From Thunnus maccoyii (lineage: Eukaryota > Chordata > Actinopteri > Scombriformes > Scombridae), in contig NC_056550.1 in NCBI RefSeq assembly GCF_910596095.1, forward strand, positions 5,914,501 through 5,978,500: a stretch of DNA of 64,000 nucleotides. The letters run 5' to 3'. Position 1 is the first letter of the stretch; each line of letters starts with the position of its first letter. The translations under genes were made by a program, and so were the position numbers. The notes under the pieces are model-generated. The model worked only from the letters and a program-made list of their open reading frames with translations, ran no database searches and was not told the DNA's origin. This document shows, in pieces, positions 12,730 through 36,125 of the stretch.

Positions 12730-15300
12730 CAAAATTAAGTCTAAGACTTCTTGAAGTAAAGAAAGCAAAGATGCAAGAGTCCAGGTGACTATAGGCAACA
12801 ACCTCCTACCAACAAAACAACACAATAAATACGCAATAAATTACATACAAATTATAACTAGAATGATGAGCTTAATATAAGTTTACTATGAGCCATAACT
12901 GGTCCTTCGTTTTAAAATAGTGGTGGTCACTCATCATTTTAATGGGCAAAAGTAACCTCCAATTCCTTGCACCACAGACCCTGGTATGCTGAAAGGTTTT
13001 GCTTCAACAGATTTACTTGGTCTAATATGACCAGTAGCTTATGACATTAGCTCATGTTTGCTAATGTAAGCAAACTTTATGTAGCTCTCTTGAGTCCTTG
13101 AGAGTCCTTCAAAAGTCCTTTAGACTGTCTGCCTTGGCTTCAGACGTCAATAATCAAATCTTTAAATGCAATGTAGCAGAGCTTCGTAAGAGACCTCAGC
13201 TCACCTTTGATTGTAAACAGTGTGACAATGAAATTCGTCAGAGTAGTGATGTGAACGGAGAACATTAGTTCCGGAAAAAAAACGTGAAAATACAAACAAT
13301 GGACTAATGTACTAGTGGTTAAAATCCTTTCAGTCACCAATATTAATTTTCTACCTGTTATACATCAGTATATTCCTGTACAGTATGAGACAAATGTGTT
13401 TAATCGCATCAGAAATTTTAACCTTTAAAATTATTTAAACCAAATGAATTATTTATTTATTTATTGCACTAAATTATGAAATTTGAATGAATGAATCAAA
13501 TCTGAATGAATTGTTAATTATGCATCATGAACACTACGTATTTATGCAACAGCACTTACACTTTATATAGATATTGCTGTGTGAATGACATTACTTTGGC
13601 TGACTTTCTAATCTTTCTTTACTTCTGCTACTGCTAACTGCTAACATTTCAATGGTTTATCATTAAGGTAAAACAAGAAGTAAACATACTGTGTTTATTG
13701 AATGTTTATCTCTGACATGCTAAAACATAGTGTAACTGTAGCATAAGAAGAAGAATAGTGAACTTAGCAAATGAATTCAGTATCAGCTACACATTATCTA
13801 TCTAAAGTTTGCTAACAGTAGCCACCATAAACTACTGGTCATACCAGTACAGCTGTAGTAGTAAAATTTTTGAGTGTATTGAGTTGAGCGAGGGTGCATT
13901 TTATTGCTTTTGAATTCAACTTTTAATTTGTAAGAGGATAAATGTATTATTAAAAGTTACATAGTCTCACTTTAAACCTTGGCAAGCCCTAGTTGGCAAC
14001 ATTAACTGTAGTTTGGGCATGAGTTCCTCAAACCCTACCAAGGTGGTCTTTGAGATACTCAGGGGATCTGTTGTTCTACATATTATGTAGTGCACTGAAT
14101 TGCAGTGTATGGCTCTATTCTTCAAGTGTAACCACTCGAACTACGTATTGGAATTTCTGTTTGCCAAGATGTGCTCTTTGTTTCCAGTCCAACACGACCC
14201 TGATCTGCAGTTTGTAAGTGACCAGATGTGGAGGGCCAAGGTGTTGTTCTGGGCTGACCCTGTATGTATACAGTTCAACTTAACAAATGTACCAAAACCT
14301 CTGAGCAGATACTCCTACCACTGACACCATTACATGAAAGATAAATGTGCGGTTCTATAAAAATTAAATGCATCTGTAAAGACAGAGGCAATTTTAAGAA
14401 TGAATAGAGTGATAATTCAGGTAAGCGTGCTCTATATAACTTCCCTAAACATGTTTAACACACCAGCCATCCCTCCTACTCACATACTCACTCAGAAATA
14501 GACCTGTCATCTTGCCACTATCCCCTTATCGTCTAACTGCTAACAAGCCTATTTGCCTGTGACTGACGTTGATGTGATCCCTAAAGCCCTGGGCTTGGCA
14601 CCATAGCTCCTAAGCCAAATTAAGCCTCTGTCATGCCCACCCCCACCTCCAGCCTAGTGCTACCCCTGCCATGGGAACCCTAAATCTTTAATGACGATGG
14701 AGAGCTTTGCGCGCTCCCACAACACAAAAGCGATGACATCTGTCTCTGTAAGTGCTGCACTCCAGAGCAACCCCATTTGTTCTATCTCCGCTTCTTGAAA
14801 AGAAATCAAATATAAAAGTTGAGGGAGGGTGAAGGCTGCTAAAAGAGGAAGGAGGAGGTGGGGCCAAAGAGGTTAAAACAAAGATCCTTTCTTTCAAGGA
14901 AGGTTTATTCCCTGGCCCAGTGGTCCCAAAATGTTCAAAGAAGGTGTTAAAAGAGTCTCAGCTCCCCTCCTTGTTCTGGTGCTCTGGCTCCGGCCCACCT
15001 GCTCACAACTACTTCCATGTCAACGGGGATGTTGAGTGAAAAACATCGCCCCCCACCACCGCTTCATTTAACTCCTGAAAGTCAAAGTCACTGAGAGCGC
15101 TTTTGAAAGTGATAACTAATTCATTTAACAAGCAATAGACACTTGAACTTTAGTCATCACAATCCCCAGTACAACTGTACATTAGAAAAATACTTTCTTT
15201 TGAAATACTACACAATAAAAATGTCTGAAACAGATTCTGGCAAGCCACACAGAGAAAGAGCATCTATTTAGTGACACTGCTTCAAAGAAATGAGAAAGAT
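12730..15300. other. Intergenic, no gene seen
   Basis: AT-rich DNA with only short frames. The segment 14,590-14,900 is richer in GC and pyrimidines, with no coding signature. Confidence 0.5.
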
Positions 15301-15304
15301 GTAC

Positions 15305-16208
15305 AGTAGATCTGTAATGATTAGTCAATGAATCGATAATTTGCTAACTTTTAAATTAATCACCAACTATTTTGATAACTGATAAATTGTTTTTGAGTTA
15401 TTTTGTGAGAGAAAAAGTCTAAATTCTCTGATTCAAACTCCTCAAATGTGAAAATGTTCTGGTTTCTTTAGTCTTCTATGACAGTAAACTGAATATCTTT
15501 GGGTTGAGGACTGTTGGTCAGGACAAAACGAGACATTTGAGGATGTCGTCTTGGGGTTAGGGAAACAGAGATAGACATTTTTCACATTTTTTGACATTGT
15601 ATAGACCAGTGATTCCCAACCAGGGGTACTTGTACCCCTAGGGGTACTTCTGCTGTTGCCAGTGGGTACGTAGCTCAACTCATTTGAAAAATTTTAATTA
15701 ATGATTTGATTAAAAAATTCATCCGTGTATTGAGTCAGCTATAACAATTAATTTAGGTGTTACTGCAATTAAGAGTGCATGAAAACTAATTAGCAAGTGA
15801 GCAGAGGAGATGAAATAGTTAGCTAAAACTAACGGATAAATGGTTGGAATATTCAGCTTTTGCTACTCCATATTGTTGTAGCTTGAATGCAAATTTGACC
15901 AAACTGAACTAAACATTGACAGTTCAGTTGTATGAAAATATTGTAGCATCCACTATTATATCCACTTTTATACATAATTTATAATTAAATAACATCCAGT
16001 TTGAAATTAATTCAAATGAACACATTTGGAACATAGATGGTGGTGTTGATGAAGGGTTACTTGAGTTCATCGGACTGGGCTGTGGGGGTACATCTTACAA
16101 AAAAGGTTGGGAACCACTGGTATAGACCAAACAACTAATTGATTAATTGAGGAAATAATCAACAGATTAATTGATAATGAAAATAATATTTAGTCACAGC
16201 CCTAATCT
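15305..16208. mobile_element. hAT-like MITE split by a second hAT MITE
   Basis: The outer element's left part has AATGATTAGTCAATGAATCG and its right part GATTAATTGATAATGAAAAT then TTAGTCACAGCCCTA, forming imperfect inverted ends. The two halves are separated by the 513-bp element at 15,607-16,119. Removing the insert and one 8-bp target copy restores a continuous MITE of about 380 bp. The outer target duplication is not clear. Confidence 0.6.
15607..16119. mobile_element. Non-autonomous hAT element with 8-bp TSD
   Basis: Terminal inverted repeats are CAGTGATTCCCAACC (left) and GGTTGGGAACCACTG (right), differing at one position. Perfect 8-bp target duplications GTATAGAC flank it at 15,599-15,606 and 16,120-16,127. 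The 8-bp duplication and CA-GTG ends are diagnostic of the hAT superfamily. No transposase frame is inside. Confidence 0.93.
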
Positions 16209-16214
16209 ACAGAA

Positions 16215-16802
16215 GATACAGTGAAAGAGGTTCTCCCGCTGTAATCATTCCTCCTGTTCATACTGGCTATTAAAAGATCCCCTTCAAAGGTGCTTTCAGT
16301 ATAAGTGATGGGGGCCAAAATCCACAGTGTGTCCACACAGTCATTTTGTGCAAAAATGCATTTAAAAGTTTATCTGAAGCTTATATGAGGCTTCAACAGT
16401 ATGAGTTAGCCATATCAAGTGGATATCTGCCACATTTACAGTCTTTTTAGCATCAAATTCCCTCTTTGTGTTTCCTTGGACAGTGTTTCCCTGTTGAGCT
16501 GCGGTGGAAGTATAATAACAAAAAGAGGGACTTTGGCACTAATGTTGAAAGATATCTACTTGATTTGACTAATTTGGATGACTGAAGCTTCATATTACCC
16601 TCAGATAACTTTTAAATACATTTTTGCACAGAAGGAGGTTTGTGGATTTTGTCCCTCATCACTGACATTGAAAATACATTATGAAGGGATTCTCTAGTGG
16701 CCAGTATGAACAGGAAAAAGTATTACAGCAAAAAGAACATGTTCAATGTTCATTTGGGCACCTGACTATTGCTTTAAGAAAAATTGTGAACCTGTCCTTT
16801 AA
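16215..16802. mobile_element. Dispersed MITE, copy 1 (left end lost)
   Basis: This element shares long stretches with copies at 19,645-20,077 and 33,959-36,542. Shared parts include TAATCATTCCTCCTGTTCAT near one end, its inverted form near the other, and a terminal TTGTGAACCTGTCCTTTAA. The central part is a long imperfect inverted repeat. The family is not identified here. Confidence 0.75.
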
Positions 16803-16839
16803 AACTATGAACCCACACTAGAGCTCAGAGAAAACCTAT

Positions 16840-17286
16840 GTGAACACAGAATTAAGAGGCAGGAATAGAAATTAAATTCATGTGGATTCCTGCACATATC
16901 AGTGTGGATGGAAATGAGCTGGGTTGAGGCTGAGGTTAAAAATATAATCAAATCAGAAATTAAAAATAAATGGCAGGAAGAGATGAAATAAGGGCTGATA
17001 CTACTACAGCATTCAAAGAAAAATAGGAAAAATGAGAGGAAGAAATAAGAATAGAAAGGACGAGGACATGATATCAAGGTTTGGTCACACTGGTCTGTAC
17101 AGTACATTAAACATAATGAATAAGCAGCATGCTACAGGTAGATGTGAACATTGTAGACTACATGAAACGGTGGAGTATGTTTTTTTATACTGTCCTAGAT
17201 ATCAACAAGAGAGACAGAAACTTAAAATTACTCTTCAAAGGAATCACATGACACTAGATATTATAGAAATGTTGCAGGTGATGTAG
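16840..17286 (+). pseudogene. RNase H-bearing LINE, 3' coding relic
   Basis: A + frame near 16,878-16,920 reads MWIPAHISVDGNEL, the end motif of retrotransposon RNase H domains (W-P-H-x-G-x-x-G-N-E). After a stop and frame shift, a second frame to 17,286 has RKDEDMISRFGHTGL and then CEHC...YVFLYCPRY, a cysteine/histidine pattern found after RNase H in I-like LINEs. The protein is broken. It ends about 250 bp before the mL64 start codon, so it lies in or beside that gene's promoter region. Clade (I/Nimb-like) is inferred. Confidence 0.65.
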
Positions 17287-17408
17287 AATACAGGGCTATT
17301 TTCATATTTTTAGAAAGAACGGGGCTTCATAGGAGAATTTAAGGAGAATAGGAGAATTTAATGTACTTTAATAGTATAGTAACCGTTCAGATCCACACTC
17401 CAATCCAG

Positions 17409-17418
17409 AAGATGGCGG
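17409..17418 (+). promoter_or_regulatory. YY1-like AAGATGGCGG motif
   Basis: AAGATGGCGG lies 122 bp upstream of the mL64 start codon, and the same core recurs over the start codon itself (17,538-17,546). This is the YY1 consensus, often found at promoters of nuclear genes for mitochondrial proteins. Binding is inferred. Confidence 0.4.
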
Positions 17419-17539
17419 TAATTAATTTAAAAGCTGTTTGCCAACCGCTATCAAACAACAAAAGAAGAAGAAGAATAAACAGGCACAGTTGCAGCCACCT
17501 ATGACTTTACCCCGGGGTCCTTGTTGTGTGCAAAGAAAG

Positions 17540-19568
17540 ATGGCGGTGTCCATGGTGTGCAGGAGGACAGCAGTGTTATGTAGGACTTTAAAGGGGATTT
17601 CATCTTCAAAAGCTGTCATTCCAGCGCACTCCTTATTACAGACAGCATCTTATAACCCGAAACCCCTCAAACTAAACCTCCGTGACCCTTATATCCCGGA
17701 CAGGGACAGCGAGAGGACACCGGAGTGGCAGCGGACGGCCCGATATGCAGGGAAGCTGTTCGGACGTTACGGCTCCGCGTCGGGCATCGAGCCGGCCTCG
17801 CTGTGGCCCAGCAGCGAGCAGCTGGACAGGGCCGTGGCAGAGGAGAGCGAGTGGCACCCTCCGTTAGAGGTGATGCTGAGGAACATCGAGGCCAAGCAGA
17901 AGGAGGAAACCGAGAAACGCCTAGCAAAGTAAGTCCTGCTAACAGAGCTAATGCTGGTGCGTCAATCATCGGACAGCTCGTTGAAACAAACTGTCCCATG
18001 CTTCCAAATCATCTCATCTAATTTAAAGATTATTAACTGTAAAGGTTACACAGTATAATTACTGGAGTAAAGATCTGAATGATACAAAAGCTTATAGAAA
18101 CATTTAAAAAGTGCTTGTGTCCCAACTGTTGTGAATGTGCGGCTAATGCAATACAAACTGATGACAGTATTTTATATAAATGAGCAAGATATTTTGATAA
18201 TGACGAAGGGAAATTAAAGTGTTACAGCAGCCAACAATGAGGTAAGAAACAATGAGTTAAAAGAAACAAATACAACTAAAGACGATGCTGAAGTTAGCGT
18301 CTGATTCTGAGTTAAAGGAAACATAAATAATGATTTTTAGCGGCTGATTCTTCGTTTTTTCACCACTTACACTCATGAAAAAGTGTTAGACATCGCAGTA
18401 AATACCTTAACGCTATTTAAACCCACTCTCAGATTTGTGAAACTCTGTTTCTAAAAACAGAAAAAAAAGGGTGATTTCACTGCTTTTGATAAGTTTAAGT
18501 ATAGTGGTTTTTGATCTAGACCTGGACTAATGTGTGTGGATGGAGAAATTGCCCTTTTTTCTTTTCTCATAAGCAAATAAAGGTTTCAAATCTGAAAGTG
18601 GGTTTAAACAGTGTTAAGGTTTTTACTACAATATCTAATACTTTTTCACAAGTGTAAGTGATGCAAAAGATGGATAATCAGCCGCTACATGTCATTTGTT
18701 TCCCTTAACTTTCCCCTTAATTCTGAATTGAAAGCTACCTTCAGCATTGTCAATTAAAGACTAAATTATACAATAATGAAATAAACCAACCCAAATATAA
18801 ACAAAAATGAATAATAGAAAGTAGAATGGACAAGTGGATATTGTTACGGTAGATTGATGACATGATTGTCTGTCAGAATTCATTGAGTGTATTAAATATT
18901 GATACCTGAATAACCTACACAAGGTTTATACATATAACAGCAGCATATACCAAAATTATGAATCTGAAATGCAACAGATGTGATGGACAATGTAATAAAT
19001 GAATAAAGAAAATTCCAAGTGAGCAGTCTGTCTTCACAGTCAGAGGAGTCCCCTCTCCTGACACAGAGGCAAGTCATTGTACAGACTGATGGCAGCTGGC
19101 AGGAATGACTTCCTGTAGCATTCCTCGTCTGACTGAAAGTGCTCTGCTGTGTGACCAGCAGGTCATGGAGGGGATGTGAAATGTTCTCCATGATGTTTAA
19201 CAGTTTGTGCAGCATCGTCCTCTCCAAAAACCCACACATTTTGTCCAATGTTTGAAGGGTTTCTGTCATTATTGCCTTATTTGTTCCTTCTGGTTGTGTA
19301 CAAAAGTGAAAAACACTTGCAGAGATATTCCAAAAATGAATTGGAAATCTAGAATTTGTGACGCAAAAATAAAATTCTCACCAATTTTTGGAGTGCTGAA
19401 AATTCTCTGTGGGTCAGCAGACTCTTCTGTTAAACTACTGTAAACATGCAGAACTCCTTACTTTACAGACATGGGTTGATCTGGTGAAATGTTATCAAGT
19501 CATAGAGAAGATAAAGTCTGAAGATAACAACAAAACCAGTTACTGACCTCTACTAGCACTATGGACCG

Positions 19569-19606
<38 letters not shown>

Positions 19607-20857
19607 TGAGTGGGACCTGTCGCTGGTCATCTGCATGGATAGGTAAAGGACAGTTTCACAATTTTTCAACTCTGTCTTAAAACAGTCAGATGCCCTTATG
19701 ATGCCCACTGAAAGAGTTTTTCCTCACTGTAATCATTCCTCCTGTTCATACTGGCTATTAAAAGATCCCCTTCAAATGTGCTTTCAGTGTAAGTGATCCA
19801 CAGTGTGTCCACACAGTCATTTTCAGCAGTCTGAGTTAGTCATCCACTTGATGTGACTCAGACTGCTGAAGCCTCATATAAACTTTAAAAAACATTTTTG
19901 CACAGAAGGAGGCTTGTGAATTTGTCCATCACTTACACTGTAAGTGCATTATGAAGGGATCTTCTAATGGTCAGTATGAACAGGAGGAATGATTACAGCA
20001 AGACAAACATATTCCAATGTTCATTTGGCCATCTATTTTTAAGTCAGACTTGAGACCTTGTGAACCTGTCCTTTTAAGGTTTTATACACATCCCTTCTTG
20101 GCAGTGGTGGTTATAGTCAATGTGAAAATGATAGTGGTTGTCATGCATACATGCTCACATCTACAATGTAAACATGCTCATGTTAAGCAGGTGTAAAATT
20201 TACCATATTCACCATCTTAGTTTTGTATGTTAGCATGCTAACATTTGCTTACGAGCAAATTAGCACTAAACATTAAGTACAGCCAAAGCAGATGGGAATG
20301 TCATTAGTTTTGCAGGTTTAAACCAGTTTTGGTCAAATTAAAATTTGACCTTGATGATGGCTCTAGATGAAAATTCAGGAGATCACCCAAGTTATTACAA
20401 TTCATCCTGAGGGGAGTGTTGATGTGTGCGCCAAATTTAATAGATATCCATCCAATAGTTGAGACATTTCACTCTGAACCAAAGTGCTGGATTGCTCGTT
20501 ATACAACTATGCATCATGCATGACATTAACATCTATTATACTAATCTTTTCTATTTCCATTGCAGAGAGAAACTCATAGCAGAAAACATGGCCAAAATGC
20601 CCAAGATGATAGCCGACTGGCGCAGAGAGAAGCGTGAAACCAAACAGAAGCTAAAAGAGGAGAAGGCTCGCCGTGCGAAGTTGCTGGCTGAGGCCAGAGA
20701 GCGTTTTGGCTATGCAGTGGACCCCCGCAGCCCCAAGTTCTTGGAAATGGTTGCTGAAATAGAAAAGGAAGAGAAGAAGAAGAAGAAACTAATGAAACGC
20801 AGACTGAAAGAGGAACAGGCGGCAGCTCCTGTCACACCTCCTGTTGCCTCCTCATAG
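17540..20857 (+). CDS. gadd45gip1: Mitochondrial ribosomal protein mL64 (CRIF1)
   Basis: Two coding exons, 17,540-17,928 and 20,566-20,857, join in phase (GCAAA|GTAAGT donor, TTGCAG|AGAGAA acceptor) to 226 residues; the human protein is 222. mL64, also called GADD45GIP1 or CRIF1, belongs to the large subunit of the mitochondrial ribosome near the exit tunnel and is needed to make OXPHOS subunits. It has also been reported as a nuclear cell-cycle regulator. The N terminus (MAVSMVCRRTAVLCRTLKG) is Arg-rich without acids, like a matrix import signal. The middle holds LNLRDPYIPDRDSERTPEWQ and YAGKLFGRYGSASGIEP, conserved in the family. Exon 2 is a long charged helix (about residues 130-215) rich in Lys/Glu. 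An in-frame ATG at 17,438 exists upstream, but 17,540 has the better context (AAAGATGG) and yields the presequence. The intron (2.6 kb) carries several MITEs. Confidence 0.95.
18310..18713. mobile_element. MITE with ~130-bp inverted repeats
   Basis: The arms 18,310-18,440 and 18,595-18,713 are imperfect reverse complements. Both contain GCGGCTGATT, CACTTACACT, GAAAAAGT, CCTTAA and TTTAAACCCACT in the same order when one is inverted. The ~155-bp centre is unpaired and has no frame. It lies inside the mL64 intron. The superfamily is unknown; no convincing target duplication was found. Confidence 0.75.
19030..19205 (-). repeat. Dispersed fish retroelement-like fragment
   Basis: A phrase of the type TGACCAGCAGGTCATGGAGG...CAGTTTGTGCAGCATCGTCC resembles a dispersed fish repeat I recognise only in outline. 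It sits in the mL64 intron in antisense orientation. No intact frame is present. Confidence 0.35.
19574..19601. repeat. Poly(A) tract
   Basis: An uninterrupted A run of about 28 bases in the mL64 intron. It may mark a retroposon tail, but no element is recognisable upstream. Confidence 0.9.
19645..20077. mobile_element. Dispersed MITE, copy 2 (both ends)
   Basis: It runs from AAAGGACAGTTTCACAATTT to TTGTGAACCTGTCCTTTTAA, which are inverted repeats. Internally it shares TGTAATCATTCCTCCTGTTC and TTCATACTGGCTATTAAAAG with copy 1. It is shorter than copy 1 through a central deletion. It lies in the mL64 intron. Confidence 0.8.
20165..20470. repeat. Dispersed fish repeat
   Basis: The stretch contains TTAGCATGCTAACATTTGC, then AATGTCATTAGTTTTGCAGG, then TTATTACAATTCATCCTGAG and ATCCATCCAATAGTTGAGAC. 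I recognise this order as a repeat very common in percomorph fish, class uncertain. It ends about 100 bp before mL64 exon 2. Confidence 0.5.
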
Positions 20858-21079
20858 TTTTGGACTGAGTCATTGTAGGCATAATTAACTATTAGACCTT
20901 GGTCTAACTGTATTTAATGACAAGAGAAACAGTTTATCCCTTGTTTTCTGTTACCTGATCCCATCAGGATAAGAAAACCCCATCCATTCGTTTCTGTGAA
21001 AATGTACTTTTTCCAGAATTGTTTGCTTTCTTTGTGCATATTTGTTAATTTTTCAGGATCTCTCTATGTATTTGGCTGA

Positions 21080-21085
21080 AATAAA
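21080..21085 (+). terminator. Poly(A) signal of gadd45gip1
   Basis: AATAAA lies 223 bases past the stop codon and is followed by a GT-rich stretch (GCGTCTGTG...TGTGTAATTT). This is a normal 3' UTR length. Confidence 0.75.
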
Positions 21086-21237
21086 TGCGTCTGTGCAGAC
21101 TGTGTAATTTCAAGCTTGAGTGCATTTTGTCTAAAATACTTCCAAAGAAAGATATTGAATGTTACACAATGACAAACTACTGAACGATGGTAGTTTTTGT
21201 ATGATTTAGGAGAAGACACAGGCATTCATACATAGAA

Positions 21238-21243
21238 TTTATT
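21238..21243 (-). terminator. Poly(A) signal of the TTC39 gene
   Basis: AATAAA on the - strand (TTTATT on +) lies about 820 bases past the TTC39 stop. It is the first hexamer of that sense before the mL64 3' end. The two hexamers are about 155 bp apart, so the genes are convergent with almost no spacer. Confidence 0.6.
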
Positions 21244-22059
21244 TATGCAAAAATAACTTTTGTACAGATAAAATCTTTTTGGAAAGTGCATGCACTGATC
21301 CAGATAAGTCTAAACACTGAATTTTGATTGTAAACACATCAAGATGAGGGGAAGTGCTGTGACTATAATTAGTGTGTCAGGGAGCATAAAACACTGGCTG
21401 TGGGTCGTACTTTTATTCAAGCCACTTAATTAAAACAGTTAAAATGTTTCCGTATCATGTAAAACATCCTCATTCTAAAACATGTTGCTACAGCACAGTA
21501 TTCTGAGGTTATTTAATTATATAATCATGTAGAGCTCTTTCAATCCAGCTCAACAAAGTCATCATTACACATTTCATTACATCAAACATTTCTTACATTT
21601 GGTATTCAGAGTGGGTTTCAATCAATTGTTGATTAAAGTTTAGTGTTCTTTAATTTTCAGTGTAAACAATAAAAACATTGTTAATAAAATTAAAAGTCTA
21701 CCATATATACACTCAAGTCTATTAACCTATGAAAGGCAGTGAAACTGAGGTCCCTCGGCTCAAAATATCAACCTCCACTTGACACTTTACTGCTCTTGGA
21801 AACCAGTCTGGGAAGGATGGACTCTTGTAAATATTCTACCAGATGACACCTTTGTCCAATGATATGTTAGTGCAGACCGTGACACAACCATGGCAGAAAA
21901 GGTCCACCTGAACAAATACCCAATATTTACTCACTGAAAATGGATATAGGTTAAAAACTTGGTATCAGCTAAAAACAGCCGGCACAGTGTGAGCAATAAC
22001 TTTGAGGGCAGTGGAGCATCCAGAGTGAAGAGCCGTTCCAATCATGAAGAAATGTCTTC

Positions 22060-33561
<11,502 letters not shown>

Positions 33562-34282
33562 GTTCTCTCTCCGGGCGGCGTGCCCCAACACCTGTTAGGA
33601 GCTCAGCAACACTCGCAGAAAATCAAGATGCATTCACCACTTATACCGTGAAACCAAGCTTTCAGATCAGTCCAACGGCAGAGAATGTGGCATTAAGTTA
33701 CACAGACTTTGTATCCTGTTGGTTTAATTCACACACACAGTGCTCAGAGGTAAAGGCATGCGTTTATCTGTGTAGTGTGAGTGTGCGCAATAGAGACGCA
33801 TCTGACTCCTCCTCTGTTCTGTGACGGCGCTGCCACGCACAATGAGCTCTGAATTACAGGATCAAGTGTCAGCAGCACCCAGTTAAGTGGTGATCTGAGA
33901 GATTCAGATTTGGAGATATTAAGTTGATCACTACAACGACTTCATCGTTGAATTACTTGAAGGACAGGTTCACAATTTTTCAAGACAGTCCTCAAACAAT
34001 AGTCAGGTGCCCAAATGAACACTGACAAATGTTTTTCTTGTTGTAATCATTCTTCCTGTTCATATTGACTATTAGAAGAGCTCCTCATAATGCAATTACA
34101 ATGTAAGTGATGGGGGCAAAAGTCCACAGTCCTTCTGTGCAAAAATGTATTTAAAAGTTTATCTGAAGCTAATATGAATCTTTAGCCATCCAAATGAGTC
34201 AAATCAAGTAGCTATCTTTCAATGTTGCAGTCTTTTTAGTGCCCTCTTTTTGTCACAATTCTTTCACCACAGCTGAACAGAG

Positions 34283-35880
34283 AAACACATTTTAAAACAA
34301 TCAGAGTTGACCAAAGTGTTTTACAATAAATAATAAAATTTAATAACATAACATGGTGACAGCAAAAAAGCAGTAGAGCTAACATAACGATACTATCTCA
34401 TAAGCATACACAAAAAATAAGTAAAGGAACAGTTGGAAAAAAAAACCAGAAGAGTAAAATGTGAAACATAAAACCTTAAAGACACTCAAAGGCCTGAGAA
34501 AACATGTGGGTGTTAAGTTTAGCTTTGGGGCAGCTACTGCGAACGCACAATCACCTTTACCCCTTAGCCTCAATCAAGGGACAGCCAGGAGCAGCTGGTC
34601 TGAGGATCTGAGAGATCTGGGGTTGGAAAGGGGGCAGAGGAACTCAAAGATGTACTGGGGCACCAGAACTTTTAAAACAAATAATAGAACCTTAAACTCA
34701 GTCCTATACTTTACCAGTAGCCAATACAGGGATGCCAGTACAGGTGTAGTGCTGTCTCTCTTCCTGGTACCAGTTAGCAGTCTAGCAGCAGCATTCTGCA
34801 CCAGCTGCAAGCGAGACAAGGGTGATTGTAGGGTGACTGACTAATACCCAAATAAAGAGCTTTGCCATAATCCAGCTGAGAGGAAATTCAGGCATTTGTG
34901 ACAATCTTCAGGTGATTAAATGAGAGGAACAGTTTGAGTTTGGCAATATTTCTTAGCTAGAAAAAGCAACCTTTCACAACAGTGTTCATTTTTTTGTCAA
35001 ATTTTAAAGCTACATTGAATATGACAATAAGATTTCTGGCATGGGCATGAAGGTTAGGGGCCAGGGGCTCTAAATCATTAGCTATATCCCCAATGGAGTT
35101 GGAGGGCCCAAATAAGACCACTTCAGTCTTACTATCATTTAATTATAGACAGTTTTTTGCCATCCAATATTTCACATCCTGGATGCAGTCAGGGAGGGAC
35201 CAAACAGTGTTGTTATTATTATCACCAGGTTCTGATGGGAGGTATAGCTGAGTGTCATCTGCGTAGCAATGGTAGAACATATTGTATATTTTGAAGATAA
35301 CGCCTGAAGGGAGCATGTATAAAGCGGATAATGTGGGCCCTAAAATGGAGCCTCTAATGTGTAGCCACGGCCATGGCCAAAAAAGCTGCACAAAAATAAA
35401 AGAGTCCATAATACCAAGAGATTCAGTGGCTCTGATGTTTGATGAGAGGTCAACATGAAAATTAATATATTGTCATGATTCACAACAACTTAAGCTAAAA
35501 ACTCAGAGAACTCAGCAAGGTAAATGGCATCCAGCCTAGGGGGGCGATACACAACTACACAGAGGACTGGACATGAGCCACTGGTTTTAAACATCAGGAC
35601 TTCAATGGTAGAATAATCATTAATACCAATGGGAGTGCACTTCAGTTTCTGAAAATGACAGCTAAGCTTCCACCATGGCCGCTCGGCTGAAGGGAGCTGT
35701 AGAAGTCATAGTCAGGGGGACATGCTTCCAAGAGCTGGCTGTGTTCACCAGGTTTCAGCCAGGTTTCTGTCAAAATGAAATCTAGGTGGTTGAATGAGAT
35801 AAAATCATTTAGAATGAAAGACTTATTCCTCATATTTAGAGGAACCAGAGGACACTATGTTTTATGTAAGAGAGGTTGTT
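34283..35880 (-). pseudogene. L2-clade LINE relic
   Basis: On the - strand, three parts of an L2-type ORF2 are seen in order. An endonuclease piece at 35,642-35,833 has LDFILTETWLKPGE. A reverse transcriptase piece at 35,143-35,409 has GSILGPTLSALYMLP and the catalytic YADD. The RT C-terminal piece at 34,574-34,819 has LQLVQNAAARLLTGTRKRDS. The tail at about 34,283-34,330 has CACTTTGGTCAACTCTGATT in - sense. Internal deletions and stops make it non-functional. Confidence 0.88.
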
Positions 35881-36000
35881 TTTGTTTACAGCTTTGAAAC
35901 TGCCAAGTGGACGAGAAAACCTGTCTGTCACAATAGTCTGAATGGGGAGACCAACAGCTGAGGGGGTTAGTGACAGGTGAGGCCAGTAGGGGGAGTTCTC

Positions 36001-36086
36001 AATTCAATTCAATTCAGTTTTATCTATATAGCACCAAATCACAACAGAGAGGGAGGAGGAGAGGGGAGAGAGAGACACAGAGAAGC

Positions 36087-36118
<32 letters not shown>

Positions 36119-36125
36119 AATAATG
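36001..36125 (-). repeat. LINE/SINE-type tail plus ACA microsatellite
   Basis: It begins AATTCAATTCAATTCAGTTT then TATATAGCACCAAATCACAA, the reverse complement of a tail shared by many fish LINE/SINE copies. An ACA repeat of about eleven units follows at 36,085-36,117. Confidence 0.6.

Noticed and set aside
17438..17539. Earlier in-frame ATG for mL64
   Set aside because: It would add 34 Lys/Gln-rich residues ahead of a normal mitochondrial signal and has a weaker context; the 17,540 start gives the expected length.
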